Shown here: piece after piece, positions 1 to 5,619 of the stretch
Layout: every line of letters begins with the position of its first letter
How positions within the stretch are numbered: the stretch's first letter is position 1
NCBI GenBank assembly: GCA_015233755.1
Contig: JADFXA010000152.1
Coordinates: forward strand, 1 to 5,704
Length of the DNA: 5,704 bases
Direction of reading: 5' to 3'
Source of the DNA: Desulfamplus sp.
GTDB taxonomy: Bacteria > Desulfobacterota > Desulfobacteria > Desulfobacterales > Desulfobacteraceae
Program-made: the position numbers and the translations under genes
The notes under the pieces: generated by a model
What the model was told of the DNA's origin: nothing
The model's input: the letters and a program-made list of their open reading frames with translations, nothing else
Database searches by the model: none

Positions 1-663
1 TATAGGGTAGATGTATTCTCCTTCTTTTATTAGACTACCTTGTAGTGATGGTTCATAGTATCCTGTAAACAAAACAGATAAATCAATCTCTCTGTTTTTT
101 GCATCTAAATTAGATCTCGAATCATCTCTTCTAATTGTTGTATAGACGCTGTAATTCTTATTGATAAAATTATTAATCTCGTAAGATGATGGAGAGGTCT
201 CTAAAAAATCAAGAAACCTCATTGAAGATAGACGCATAAAAGCTGCATCATATTTATCATTACCAAAATAGAACTTGGTCGATTTAGGAATTTTTCCATA
301 GTAGATAATACTTTGGTTCAATGCCCTCTTTAATCCCTTTTTGCCATGAATATCTTTTGAAAAATCAGGGTATTGCTCTTTTGATAGTTTATGAAGTGGA
401 TAAGATGGGGTTATACCGTTAAAATATTCAATTGGCTTTTTGAATGCAGATGGCTCATAAGGTTGAACTCCCTCTTGCTGAGGCTCTATTTTAACTTCTT
501 CTTTTATCTTTATTTTTGTTCTATCCCGCTCTTTGATTGGTTCTTGTACAACTACAGTTGGACTGCAGCCATTTATAAAAAAGCAGGTAATTAGAATGAG
601 GATAGTAAATATAAAATATCGTTTTTTGCTTAAGTGTAATGCTCTATTTAGATTCAGTTTCAT
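1..663 (-). CDS. mltA: MltA-family membrane-bound lytic murein transglycosylase, lipoprotein (N-terminal 221 residues; gene continues past the left edge)
   Basis: The reading frame is open from an ATG at 663-661 to the window edge, giving 221 codons without a stop. Residues 13-33 form a lipoprotein signal: basic KKR, a hydrophobic stretch (about 16-30), then FFINGC with the likely lipidated Cys33. Asn at -2 is not the classic lipobox residue. Serine at +2 would allow sorting to the outer membrane. Residues 41-70 are a charged, Lys/Glu/Pro-rich linker. From about residue 110 the sequence resembles MltA: LKRALNQSIIYYGKIP, FYFGNDKYDAA, then the hallmark FTGYYEPSLQGS (198-209) followed by EYIYPI at the edge. 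MltA enzymes cleave the MurNAc-GlcNAc bond of peptidoglycan to form 1,6-anhydroMurNAc. The catalytic Asp and C-terminal 3D domain would lie outside the window, so activity cannot be judged. The gene starts 12 bases after the moaC stop with only a weak ribosome site, suggesting translational coupling. Confidence 0.88.
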   Translation of the reverse strand, partial: MKLNLNRALHLSKKRYFIFTILILITCFFINGCSPTVVVQEPIKERDRTKIKIKEEVKIEPQQEGVQPYEPSAFKKPIEYFNGITPSYPLHKLSKEQYPDFSKDIHGKKGLKRALNQSIIYYGKIPKSTKFYFGNDKYDAAFMRLSSMRFLDFLETSPSSYEINNFINKNYSVYTTIRRDDSRSNLDAKNREIDLSVLFTGYYEPSLQGSLIKEGEYIYPI

Positions 664-675
664 TATAGGTATCTT

Positions 676-1161
676 TTATAAATATCTTTCAGCAAGAAAA
701 TCTCCACTCTTACCACCTGATTTGCTTTTAAGGTGAATATCAGAGATTACCATTGCCTTATCATAAGATTTGCACATATCATAAATCGTTAAAGCTGCTA
801 CAGAAACAGCGGTCAAAGCCTCCATCTCAACACCTGTCTTTCCTGAAACAGATGCTTGAGCCTCAATAGTTATAGTGCTTTGAACATGATTAGGAAAAAA
901 ATCAACACTTACATGAGTTATATTCAATGGGTGGCACATTGGAATTAAGTCTGATGTTTTTTTGGCTGCCATTATTCCTGCAATTCTTGCGGTTTCAAGC
1001 ACATTGCCTTTTTTGGTAGTTATGTTAATTATGTTTTCCAAAGTATCTGGTTTCATCTTAACTACACCACACGCTACAGCAATGCGTTTGGTCGTATTTT
1101 TATCATCAACATCAACCATTCTTACACTGCCATCTGCGTTAATATGGGTAAACTCTGTCAT
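676..1161 (-). CDS. moaC: Cyclic pyranopterin monophosphate synthase MoaC (molybdenum cofactor biosynthesis)
   Basis: This is a complete 161-residue protein, the usual length, and it lines up almost without gaps with my memory of E. coli MoaC. With MoaA it converts GTP to cyclic pyranopterin monophosphate, the first stage of molybdenum cofactor synthesis; MoaC makes the pyranopterin from the 3',8-cyclo-GTP intermediate in the cytoplasm as a hexamer. Visible family motifs are FTHINADGSVRMVDV (4-18), ETARIAGIMAAKKTSDLIP (56-74), MCHPL with His77, TGVEMEALTAVSVAALTIYDMCK (109-131), and the C-terminal KSGGKSGDF (147-155). The known catalytic positions Lys51, His77, Asp128 and Lys131 are all present, so the enzyme should be active. 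The ATG is supported by AAGG (complement of 1171-1174) nine bases upstream, and an in-frame TAA at 1185-1183 excludes a much longer start. It lies 46 bases after panB and 12 bases before mltA, on the same strand. No other moa or moe gene is in the window. Confidence 0.97.
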   Translation of the reverse strand: MTEFTHINADGSVRMVDVDDKNTTKRIAVACGVVKMKPDTLENIINITTKKGNVLETARIAGIMAAKKTSDLIPMCHPLNITHVSVDFFPNHVQSTITIEAQASVSGKTGVEMEALTAVSVAALTIYDMCKSYDKAMVISDIHLKSKSGGKSGDFLAERYL

Positions 1162-1207
1162 ATAATTTGACCTTATCGTATTTTAAATTAACACATTAAT
1201 CTATTGC

Positions 1208-1999
1208 CTACTTATACTCATACTCTTTTGAAGGAAAGATACCTCCTCTTACCTCATCAACATATTGCTTCAATCCTTGCTGTGCAACATAGTTGAGCTC
1301 TGCGAATTTTTTAACAAACTTTGGGACAGTTCTATTGCTGATACCAAGCATATCGTGAATAACAAGAATCTGACCATCACAATCAGAACCAGCTCCAATT
1401 CCGATAGTTGGAATCTCAAGAGCTTTTGTAATTTTAGCAGCTATCGGAGATGGTATTCCTTCAAGCACAACAGAAAATGCTCCAGCCTCTTGAACTTTTA
1501 ACGCATCTGCCATAAGCCTGTCTTCATCGCGTTGAACTTTAAAACCACCCATTTGATGGACTGATTGAGGTGTTAATCCAATATGAGCTTGAACAGGAAT
1601 AGAGGCTCTTGAAATGGCACTAATTACATCACAGACATCAGCTCCTCCTTCGAGCTTTATAGCAGAAGCTCCCGCCTCTTTTATAAATCTACCAGCATTT
1701 TCAACTGCCTTTTCAATAGATGTTTGATAAGACATGAATGGCATATCTCCTATTACCATTGAATATGAGCAGGCTCTTGATACCATTGAAGTGTGATATA
1801 AGATCTCTTCCATTGTAACTGCAAGTGTATTCTCTTTGCCCTGAACAACCATTCCAAGAGAATCACCAACAAGAATAATATCAATACCAGCAGCATCAAC
1901 CATGCTTGCAAATGGATAGTCATAAGCTGTTAATGCGGTAATTTTTTTCCCCTCTTTTTTCATTTTATAAAGCGAAGTTGTTGTTACTCTGTTTTGCAT
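1208..1999 (-). CDS. panB: 3-methyl-2-oxobutanoate hydroxymethyltransferase (ketopantoate hydroxymethyltransferase) PanB
   Basis: PanB transfers a hydroxymethyl group from 5,10-methylene-tetrahydrofolate to 2-oxoisovalerate to make ketopantoate, the first committed step to pantothenate and coenzyme A. The protein has 263 residues, matching the family's usual length of about 264, and forms a single TIM-barrel domain. Motifs in order are KITALTAYDYPFA (19-31), VGDSLGMVVQG (44-54, metal ligand Asp46), IGDMPFMSYQ (83-92, Asp85), IKLEGG (114-119, Glu117), HIGLTPQS (139-146), QMGGFKVQ (149-156), VVLEGIP (177-183, probable catalytic Glu180), and IGIGAGSDCDGQILVIHDMLG (199-219). The tail FPSKEYEYK is typical. 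Nothing essential appears to be missing. The ATG is fixed by a strong Shine-Dalgarno (complement of 2006-2010) and an upstream in-frame TAA at 2026-2024. The stop is TAG. The gene heads the left-reading panB-moaC-mltA group and is transcribed away from hisS. panC and panD are not in the window. Confidence 0.97.
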   Translation of the reverse strand: MQNRVTTTSLYKMKKEGKKITALTAYDYPFASMVDAAGIDIILVGDSLGMVVQGKENTLAVTMEEILYHTSMVSRACSYSMVIGDMPFMSYQTSIEKAVENAGRFIKEAGASAIKLEGGADVCDVISAISRASIPVQAHIGLTPQSVHQMGGFKVQRDEDRLMADALKVQEAGAFSVVLEGIPSPIAAKITKALEIPTIGIGAGSDCDGQILVIHDMLGISNRTVPKFVKKFAELNYVAQQGLKQYVDEVRGGIFPSKEYEYK

Positions 2000-2005
2000 G
2001 TTCTT

Positions 2006-2010
2006 CTCCT
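2006..2010 (-). promoter_or_regulatory. Shine-Dalgarno site of panB
   Basis: The minus strand reads AGGAG here, six bases before the panB ATG. It is the strongest ribosome binding site of the left-reading group and confirms the chosen start. I could not find a convincing panB promoter. A TATAAA on the minus strand (2020-2015) lies too close, because transcription from it would begin inside this site. Confidence 0.8.
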
Positions 2011-2086
2011 GATTTTTATATGGTTAATAGTTAACAGTCTCTACCATTTATTATGCTCATCTTCAATATCAATTACAGCATTTTAA

Positions 2087-2128
2087 TTTTATGTCAGCTT
2101 TTCAATAAATTTAAGAGCTGACATAAAA
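2087..2128. repeat. Long inverted repeat in the panB-hisS divergent region
   Basis: The arms TTTTATGTCAGCT (2087-2099) and AGCTGACATAAAA (2116-2128) are perfectly complementary over 13 bases. Three more inner pairs (one a G-U) extend the stem to 16 pairs around a 10-base loop at 2103-2112. The left arm begins with a T run and the right arm ends in A residues, the reverse of an intrinsic terminator read from either side, so I do not call it one. It lies 88 bases upstream of the panB start and could sit in its leader RNA. It also lies about 40 bases upstream of the hisS -35 box. It may be an operator for a dimeric regulator or an RNA stem; the sequence alone does not decide. Confidence 0.7.
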
Positions 2129-2134
2129 AAGATA

Positions 2135-2175
2135 GACTAAATCCGACTATATACATAAGATTTAGTCATTGACTA
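2135..2175. promoter_or_regulatory. Cluster of GACTA boxes with inverted repeat and palindrome over the hisS -35 region (possible operator)
   Basis: GACTAAATC (2135-2143) is the exact reverse complement of GATTTAGTC (2159-2167), 15 bases apart. The right arm runs into the perfect 13-base palindrome TAGTCATTGACTA (2163-2175), which contains the hisS -35 hexamer. Within 41 bases the pentamer GACTA appears at 2135, 2145 and 2171, and inverted at 2163. The first two are 10 bases apart, one helical turn. This arrangement is what a repressor or activator binding site at a promoter can look like. No known regulator motif is recognised, so the regulatory role is inference. Confidence 0.45.
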
Positions 2176-2198
2176 TAAAACATATATCCGAGTATAAA
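2169..2198 (+). promoter_or_regulatory. Sigma70-type promoter for hisS-aspS
   Basis: TTGACT (2169-2174) matches the -35 consensus at five of six bases, and TATAAA (2193-2198) matches the -10 consensus at five of six. The spacer is 18 bases. Transcription would start near 2205, leaving a leader of about 70 bases before hisS. The -35 box is embedded in a palindrome, which suggests regulation. The region is AT-rich, so chance matches are possible, but this is the best pair in the intergenic region. Confidence 0.6.
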
Positions 2199-2276
2199 AG
2201 AGTCTTATTTTTATCGTCTTCAGTTTAATTGCAACACTATAAAGAAGGCAAATTTTATTTAAAATGGTGAGGAAAA

Positions 2277-3611
2277 ATGATACAGACCATAAGAGGTTTT
2301 AGAGACATATTACCAGAAGATATAGTTATTTGGCAGGCAATTGAAAAGACAGCCTCAAAGCTCTTTGAAGATTTTGGATTTAAAGAGATTCGTATTCCAA
2401 TTATGGAAAAGACGGAACTTTTTGCCCGCAGTATCGGAGAGACAACTGATATTGTTGAAAAAGAGATGTACACTTTTCCAGATAGAAAAGGCGATAAACT
2501 AACTTTAAGACCAGAAGCAACAGCATCGGTTGTTAGAGCATATATACAGCACAATATGGGTGCTTCTGACTCTGTCCAAAAACTCTATACAATAGGACCT
2601 ATGTTCAGACGAGAAAGACCACAAAAGGGTAGATATCGTCAATTTTATCAAATTAATGCTGAAGTGTTCGGGATTGAATCACCTTATATTGATGCACAGC
2701 TTATCTTGATTTTAAATGAGCTTTTTAAGCGTCTTGGACTTTCTGAGCTTAAAGCCCATATAAACTCACTTGGGTGTAAAGAGTGTCGTCCTACTTTTCA
2801 AAAAGAGCTTTTAGGATTTTTAGAAGGCAAAAAAGAGCATCTTTGTGAGAATTGTTTAAGGCGTATGGATAAAAACCCATTGCGAACCCTTGATTGCAAA
2901 GTTCCTGAGTGTCGCGAGGCTCTGAAAGATGCACCTTCAACTCTTAACCACCTTTGCGATAAGTGCAAAGACCATTTTGAAATCGTAAAAAATGTGCTTA
3001 CAGAGCAAAATGTAGAATTTACAGTTGACAAAACATTGGTGAGAGGTCTTGATTATTACTCAAGAACTACATTTGAAATTCTAACAACAGCTTTAGGTGC
3101 TCAAAGTGCAGTTGCAGGTGGTGGTAGGTATGATGCTCTTATAAAAGAGTTAGGTGGCCCAGAGACTTACGGAATAGGTTTTGCGATAGGTTTTGACAGA
3201 CTCGCAGAGATTGTTGCCCAGATGATAAATGGTGAAGATGTTGAAGTCAAAGATGGTTCATCTACGACCTCTGAATTTAATAGTGAATCTGACTTTATGA
3301 ATCTTCTATCTCCAAAAGTGCCAGATATTTTTATTATTCCACTTGGTGAAAAAGCAATTCGTCTTGCATATATGTGGACATCAGCTTTAAATATTGCTGG
3401 TATCAGAACTGAGACAGATTACAGCGGCAGAAGTCTGAAGAGTCTTATGAAACGAGCTGATAAATTAAATGCAGCAAATGTTCTTATTGCTGGTGATAAA
3501 GAAATTGAAGACAATGCTCTTGTGTTAAGGAATATGAAGACAAAAGAGCAATTTTTTATAACTACTGATAATCCTGTTGAGCAGATTGAAACGCTCTTAA
3601 ATAGAGTATAA
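2277..3611 (+). CDS. hisS: Histidyl-tRNA synthetase (class II)
   Basis: HisRS activates histidine with ATP and loads it onto tRNA(His) in the cytoplasm, as a homodimer. The N-terminus IRGFRDILPED (5-15) is typical. Class II motif 1 covers about 34-60. Motif 2 is YTIGPMFRRERPQKGRYRQF (104-123) and continues to NAEVFG. The HisRS-specific loop LVRGLDYYSRT (254-264) carries the catalytic Arg256, and motif 3 contains GGGRYD and GIGFAIGFDRL (299-309). Residues 167-230 hold cysteine pairs (CKEC, CENC, CDKC, plus single Cys) in the helical insertion, common in bacterial HisRS. The anticodon-binding domain runs from about 350 to 444. At 444 residues it is roughly 20 longer than E. coli HisRS, mainly because of a Ser/Asp/Glu-rich linker at 318-348. 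An in-frame TGA (2268-2270) rules out a longer start, and GGTGAGG (2266-2272) supplies the ribosome site. It is followed after 24 bases by aspS. Confidence 0.98.
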   Translation: MIQTIRGFRDILPEDIVIWQAIEKTASKLFEDFGFKEIRIPIMEKTELFARSIGETTDIVEKEMYTFPDRKGDKLTLRPEATASVVRAYIQHNMGASDSVQKLYTIGPMFRRERPQKGRYRQFYQINAEVFGIESPYIDAQLILILNELFKRLGLSELKAHINSLGCKECRPTFQKELLGFLEGKKEHLCENCLRRMDKNPLRTLDCKVPECREALKDAPSTLNHLCDKCKDHFEIVKNVLTEQNVEFTVDKTLVRGLDYYSRTTFEILTTALGAQSAVAGGGRYDALIKELGGPETYGIGFAIGFDRLAEIVAQMINGEDVEVKDGSSTTSEFNSESDFMNLLSPKVPDIFIIPLGEKAIRLAYMWTSALNIAGIRTETDYSGRSLKSLMKRADKLNAANVLIAGDKEIEDNALVLRNMKTKEQFFITTDNPVEQIETLLNRV

Positions 3612-3622
3612 CTGAATAAAAT

Positions 3623-3627
3623 GAGGG
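3623..3627 (+). promoter_or_regulatory. Shine-Dalgarno site that decides the GTG start of aspS
   Basis: GAGGG lies eight bases before the GTG at 3636, whereas the in-frame ATG at 3657 has no good site in front of it. An in-frame TAG (3633-3635) directly before the GTG excludes any longer start. A four-codon frame (ATG at 3621, ending at that TAG) overlaps the site but is probably meaningless. Confidence 0.65.
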
Positions 3628-3635
3628 AAAATTAG

Positions 3636-5462
3636 GTGGCAGATTTACTTGGAAATATGAGAAAAACCCACACTTGTGGGGATTTAAGAAAAAGTGATGT
3701 TGGCAAAGAGGTCGTTTTAATGGGTTGGGTGCAAAGACGCCGTGATCACGGCGGAGTTATTTTTGTTGATTTTAGGGATAGGGCAGGGCTTACTCAGATT
3801 GTCTTTAATCCTGAAATCTCCCAATCAGTGCATGAAAAAGCACAAGTTATAAGAAGTGAGTTTGTGCTTGGAGTAAAAGGCAAAGTTGTTGCCCGTCCTG
3901 ATGATATGGTTAATAAAAATATGGATACAGGAGAGGTTGAGGTGTTTGTAAATGAACTCAAAATATTGAGCCATGCACAGACCCCGATATTCCAGATTGA
4001 AGATAGAGTTGAGGCATCAGAGATAATACGTCTTCAATACAGACATTTAGATTTACGCCGCCCGCAGCTTCAGAAGAATCTTATAGCAAGACACACTGCT
4101 GGAAGAGCTGTAAGAGAATATTTGAATGAAAGAGGATTTCTTGACATTGAAACCCCTTTTCTTACTAAAAGCACACCAGAAGGAGCAAGAGACTATCTTG
4201 TTCCAAGCCGTGTCAATCATGGCTGTTTTTATGCTTTACCACAGTCTCCGCAGTTGTTTAAACAGCTTTTGATGATAAGCGGCTTTGAAAGATATTATCA
4301 GATTGTCCGCTGTTTCAGAGACGAAGATTTAAGGGCAGACCGCCAGCCAGAATTTACCCAGATTGATATGGAGCTCTCATTTGTGGGTGAAGATGACATT
4401 ATGGAGATAACAGAGGGTTTAATTAAAGAGGTCTTTAAAAAGGTTCGCAACATTGATATTGAGATACCATTTGAGCGTATTACATATCAAGAGTCAATGG
4501 ATCGATTTGGTATTGATCGTCCAGATATGCGTTTTGGTTTAGAGCTGTGTGATGTTTCTGATATTGTTAAAGATGCAAATTTCAAAGTCTTTGCCTCTGC
4601 TGTTAAAAATGGAGGTATTGTTAAAGCTATTAATGCTAAAGGTTGTGGCGGAGCAGGAGGAGGGGCAGCAGATTCAGGTGCTAATGCAGGTATGACACGT
4701 AAAGAGATTGATGAGTTGACCTCATTTGCAGCAATCTACAAGGCAAAAGGGCTTGCATGGATAAAAGTTAAAGAGAACGAGTGGCAATCACCAATTGCGA
4801 AATTTTTCACAGAAGATGAAAAAAAAGCGTTAAAAGATCGTCTCAACATGGAAGTTGGAGATTTGGTATTTTTTATTGCTGACAGTGTTAAAATAACTAA
4901 TGAGGCTTTAGGGCAGCTTAGAAATGAACTTGGAAGAAGGCTCAATTTGATTGACAGCAATGTTTATCGTTTTGTTTGGGTTACCCATTTTCCTCTGCTT
5001 GAGTATGATGAGACAGAAAAAAGGTATCAGGCTTTGCATCACCCGTTTACAGCTCCTCTTGAAGAGGATATGGATAAACTTGAATCTGATCCACTCAATA
5101 TTCGTTCAAGAGCTTATGATATGGTGTTGAATGGAACAGAAATTGGCGGTGGAAGTATCCGTATCCACTCAACAGAACTTCAAGAGCGTGTATTTAAGCT
5201 GCTTGGTATTGGAAAAGAGGAGGCTCAGGAGAAGTTTGGCTTTCTATTAAATGCACTTGCTTCTGGAACACCTCCGCATGGTGGGCTTGCATTTGGATTT
5301 GACAGGCTTGTTATGCTTTTATGTCAAGAAGATTCAATTCGGGATGTTATTGCATTTCCAAAGACTCAAAAAGCAACTTGTCTTCTTACTGATGCCCCAT
5401 CAGTTCCAACAATGGCTCAGTTGCAGGAGTTATCAATTAAAGTGTCAAAACTTGAAGAGTGA
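3636..5462 (+). CDS. aspS: Aspartyl-tRNA synthetase, bacterial type with GAD domain, possibly non-discriminating
   Basis: AspRS attaches aspartate to tRNA(Asp) and, if non-discriminating, also to tRNA(Asn). The 608-residue protein has the full bacterial architecture. The N-terminal OB-fold anticodon domain (about 9-115) includes GWVQRRRDHGGVIFVDFRDR (30-49). The class II catalytic core holds the flipping loop TKSTPEGARDYLVPSR (177-192), QSPQLFKQLLM (203-213), motif 2 around VRCFRDEDLRADRQPEFTQ (224-242), and motif 3 SGTPPHGGLAFGFDRLVMLL (543-562). The bacterial GAD insertion domain spans about 300-425 and carries an unusual Gly/Ala-rich stretch at 335-352. His38 in RRRDHGG matches the residue linked to relaxed tRNA specificity; E. 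coli has Leu. The GTG start is preferred over Met8 because of its ribosome site and because LGNMRKTHTCG resembles longer N-termini I recall from deltaproteobacterial AspRS. It is probably cotranscribed with hisS, 24 bases upstream. Confidence 0.97.
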   Translation: MADLLGNMRKTHTCGDLRKSDVGKEVVLMGWVQRRRDHGGVIFVDFRDRAGLTQIVFNPEISQSVHEKAQVIRSEFVLGVKGKVVARPDDMVNKNMDTGEVEVFVNELKILSHAQTPIFQIEDRVEASEIIRLQYRHLDLRRPQLQKNLIARHTAGRAVREYLNERGFLDIETPFLTKSTPEGARDYLVPSRVNHGCFYALPQSPQLFKQLLMISGFERYYQIVRCFRDEDLRADRQPEFTQIDMELSFVGEDDIMEITEGLIKEVFKKVRNIDIEIPFERITYQESMDRFGIDRPDMRFGLELCDVSDIVKDANFKVFASAVKNGGIVKAINAKGCGGAGGGAADSGANAGMTRKEIDELTSFAAIYKAKGLAWIKVKENEWQSPIAKFFTEDEKKALKDRLNMEVGDLVFFIADSVKITNEALGQLRNELGRRLNLIDSNVYRFVWVTHFPLLEYDETEKRYQALHHPFTAPLEEDMDKLESDPLNIRSRAYDMVLNGTEIGGGSIRIHSTELQERVFKLLGIGKEEAQEKFGFLLNALASGTPPHGGLAFGFDRLVMLLCQEDSIRDVIAFPKTQKATCLLTDAPSVPTMAQLQELSIKVSKLEE

Positions 5463-5563
5463 TGGATAGATTTTATTTTAAGGGTTTTGTCAATTTGTTT
5501 TAAATTTTTATTCTTTTAGATTTGATAACTTTTAAAAAGTTGTCAAATCTATTCATCTATCCA
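5463..5563. repeat. Nine-base complementary arms enclosing the region behind aspS
   Basis: TGGATAGAT (5463-5471), which begins at the base after the aspS stop codon, is the exact reverse complement of ATCTATCCA (5555-5563). The 83 bases between are very AT-rich and contain the strong hairpin at 5518-5550. Together they could fold as a closed stem with an internal hairpin in the aspS 3' untranslated RNA. No target-site duplication flanks the arms, so a miniature transposon is not supported. Confidence 0.5.
5518..5550 (+). terminator. Hairpin after aspS, possible transcript end
   Basis: AGATTTGATAACTT (5518-5531) pairs with AAGTTGTCAAATCT (5537-5550), giving 14 pairs with one G-U around the loop TTAAA. 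It sits 55 bases past the aspS stop, where an operon end is expected. The stem is AT-rich and is followed by ATTCATCTATCC rather than a clean T run, so it is not a canonical intrinsic terminator. It may instead protect the 3' end of the mRNA, or be a regulatory site for the next gene. Confidence 0.4.
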
Positions 5564-5574
5564 AATTTCAAATT

Positions 5575-5604
5575 TTGCTGAATATATTTTAAAATAGGGA
5601 TAAT
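5575..5604 (+). promoter_or_regulatory. Possible promoter for the gene at the right edge
   Basis: TTGCTG (5575-5580) and GATAAT (5599-5604) are 18 bases apart. The -10 matches five of six consensus bases but the -35 only three. Transcription would begin only about ten bases before the ATG at 5620. In such AT-rich sequence this is a weak call. Confidence 0.25.
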
Positions 5605-5619
5605 TAATTAAAGTCAGAT

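Noticed and set aside
391..736. Two plus-strand frames of 67 codons over the mltA and moaC ends
   Set aside because: They lie opposite coding sequence on the minus strand that has clear family motifs, and their own translations look like nothing known.
2015..2043. TATAAA on the minus strand (2020-2015) as a panB promoter
   Set aside because: The matching -35 position reads TAGAGA, and the start site would fall within the panB ribosome binding site, leaving no usable leader.
2087..2128. The long inverted repeat as a bidirectional terminator
   Set aside because: A bidirectional terminator needs A residues on the left and T residues on the right of the stem. Here the order is reversed, and neither neighbouring gene ends here.
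2214..2243. Second hisS promoter with -10 TATAAA at 2238-2243
   Set aside because: The -35 region at the right spacing (CGTCTT or TCGTCT) does not resemble the consensus.
2000..2276. A T-box or histidine attenuator leader ahead of hisS
   Set aside because: No TGGNACC-type antiterminator sequence, no His-rich leader peptide and no terminator with a T run are visible. The likely leader is only about 70 bases.
2255..3031. Minus-strand frames of 99 and 77 codons inside hisS
   Set aside because: They are antisense shadows of a well-conserved synthetase gene, with low-information, Ser/Phe-rich translations.
3621..3635. Four-codon frame ATG AGG GAA AAT TAG just before aspS as a leader peptide
   Set aside because: It overlaps the aspS ribosome site and has no site of its own. 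Such short frames arise easily by chance.
4638..4691. The Gly/Ala-rich stretch in aspS as a frameshift or intein
   Set aside because: The frame and the conserved AspRS sequence resume directly on both sides, and the insertion is far too short for an intein and lacks its motifs.
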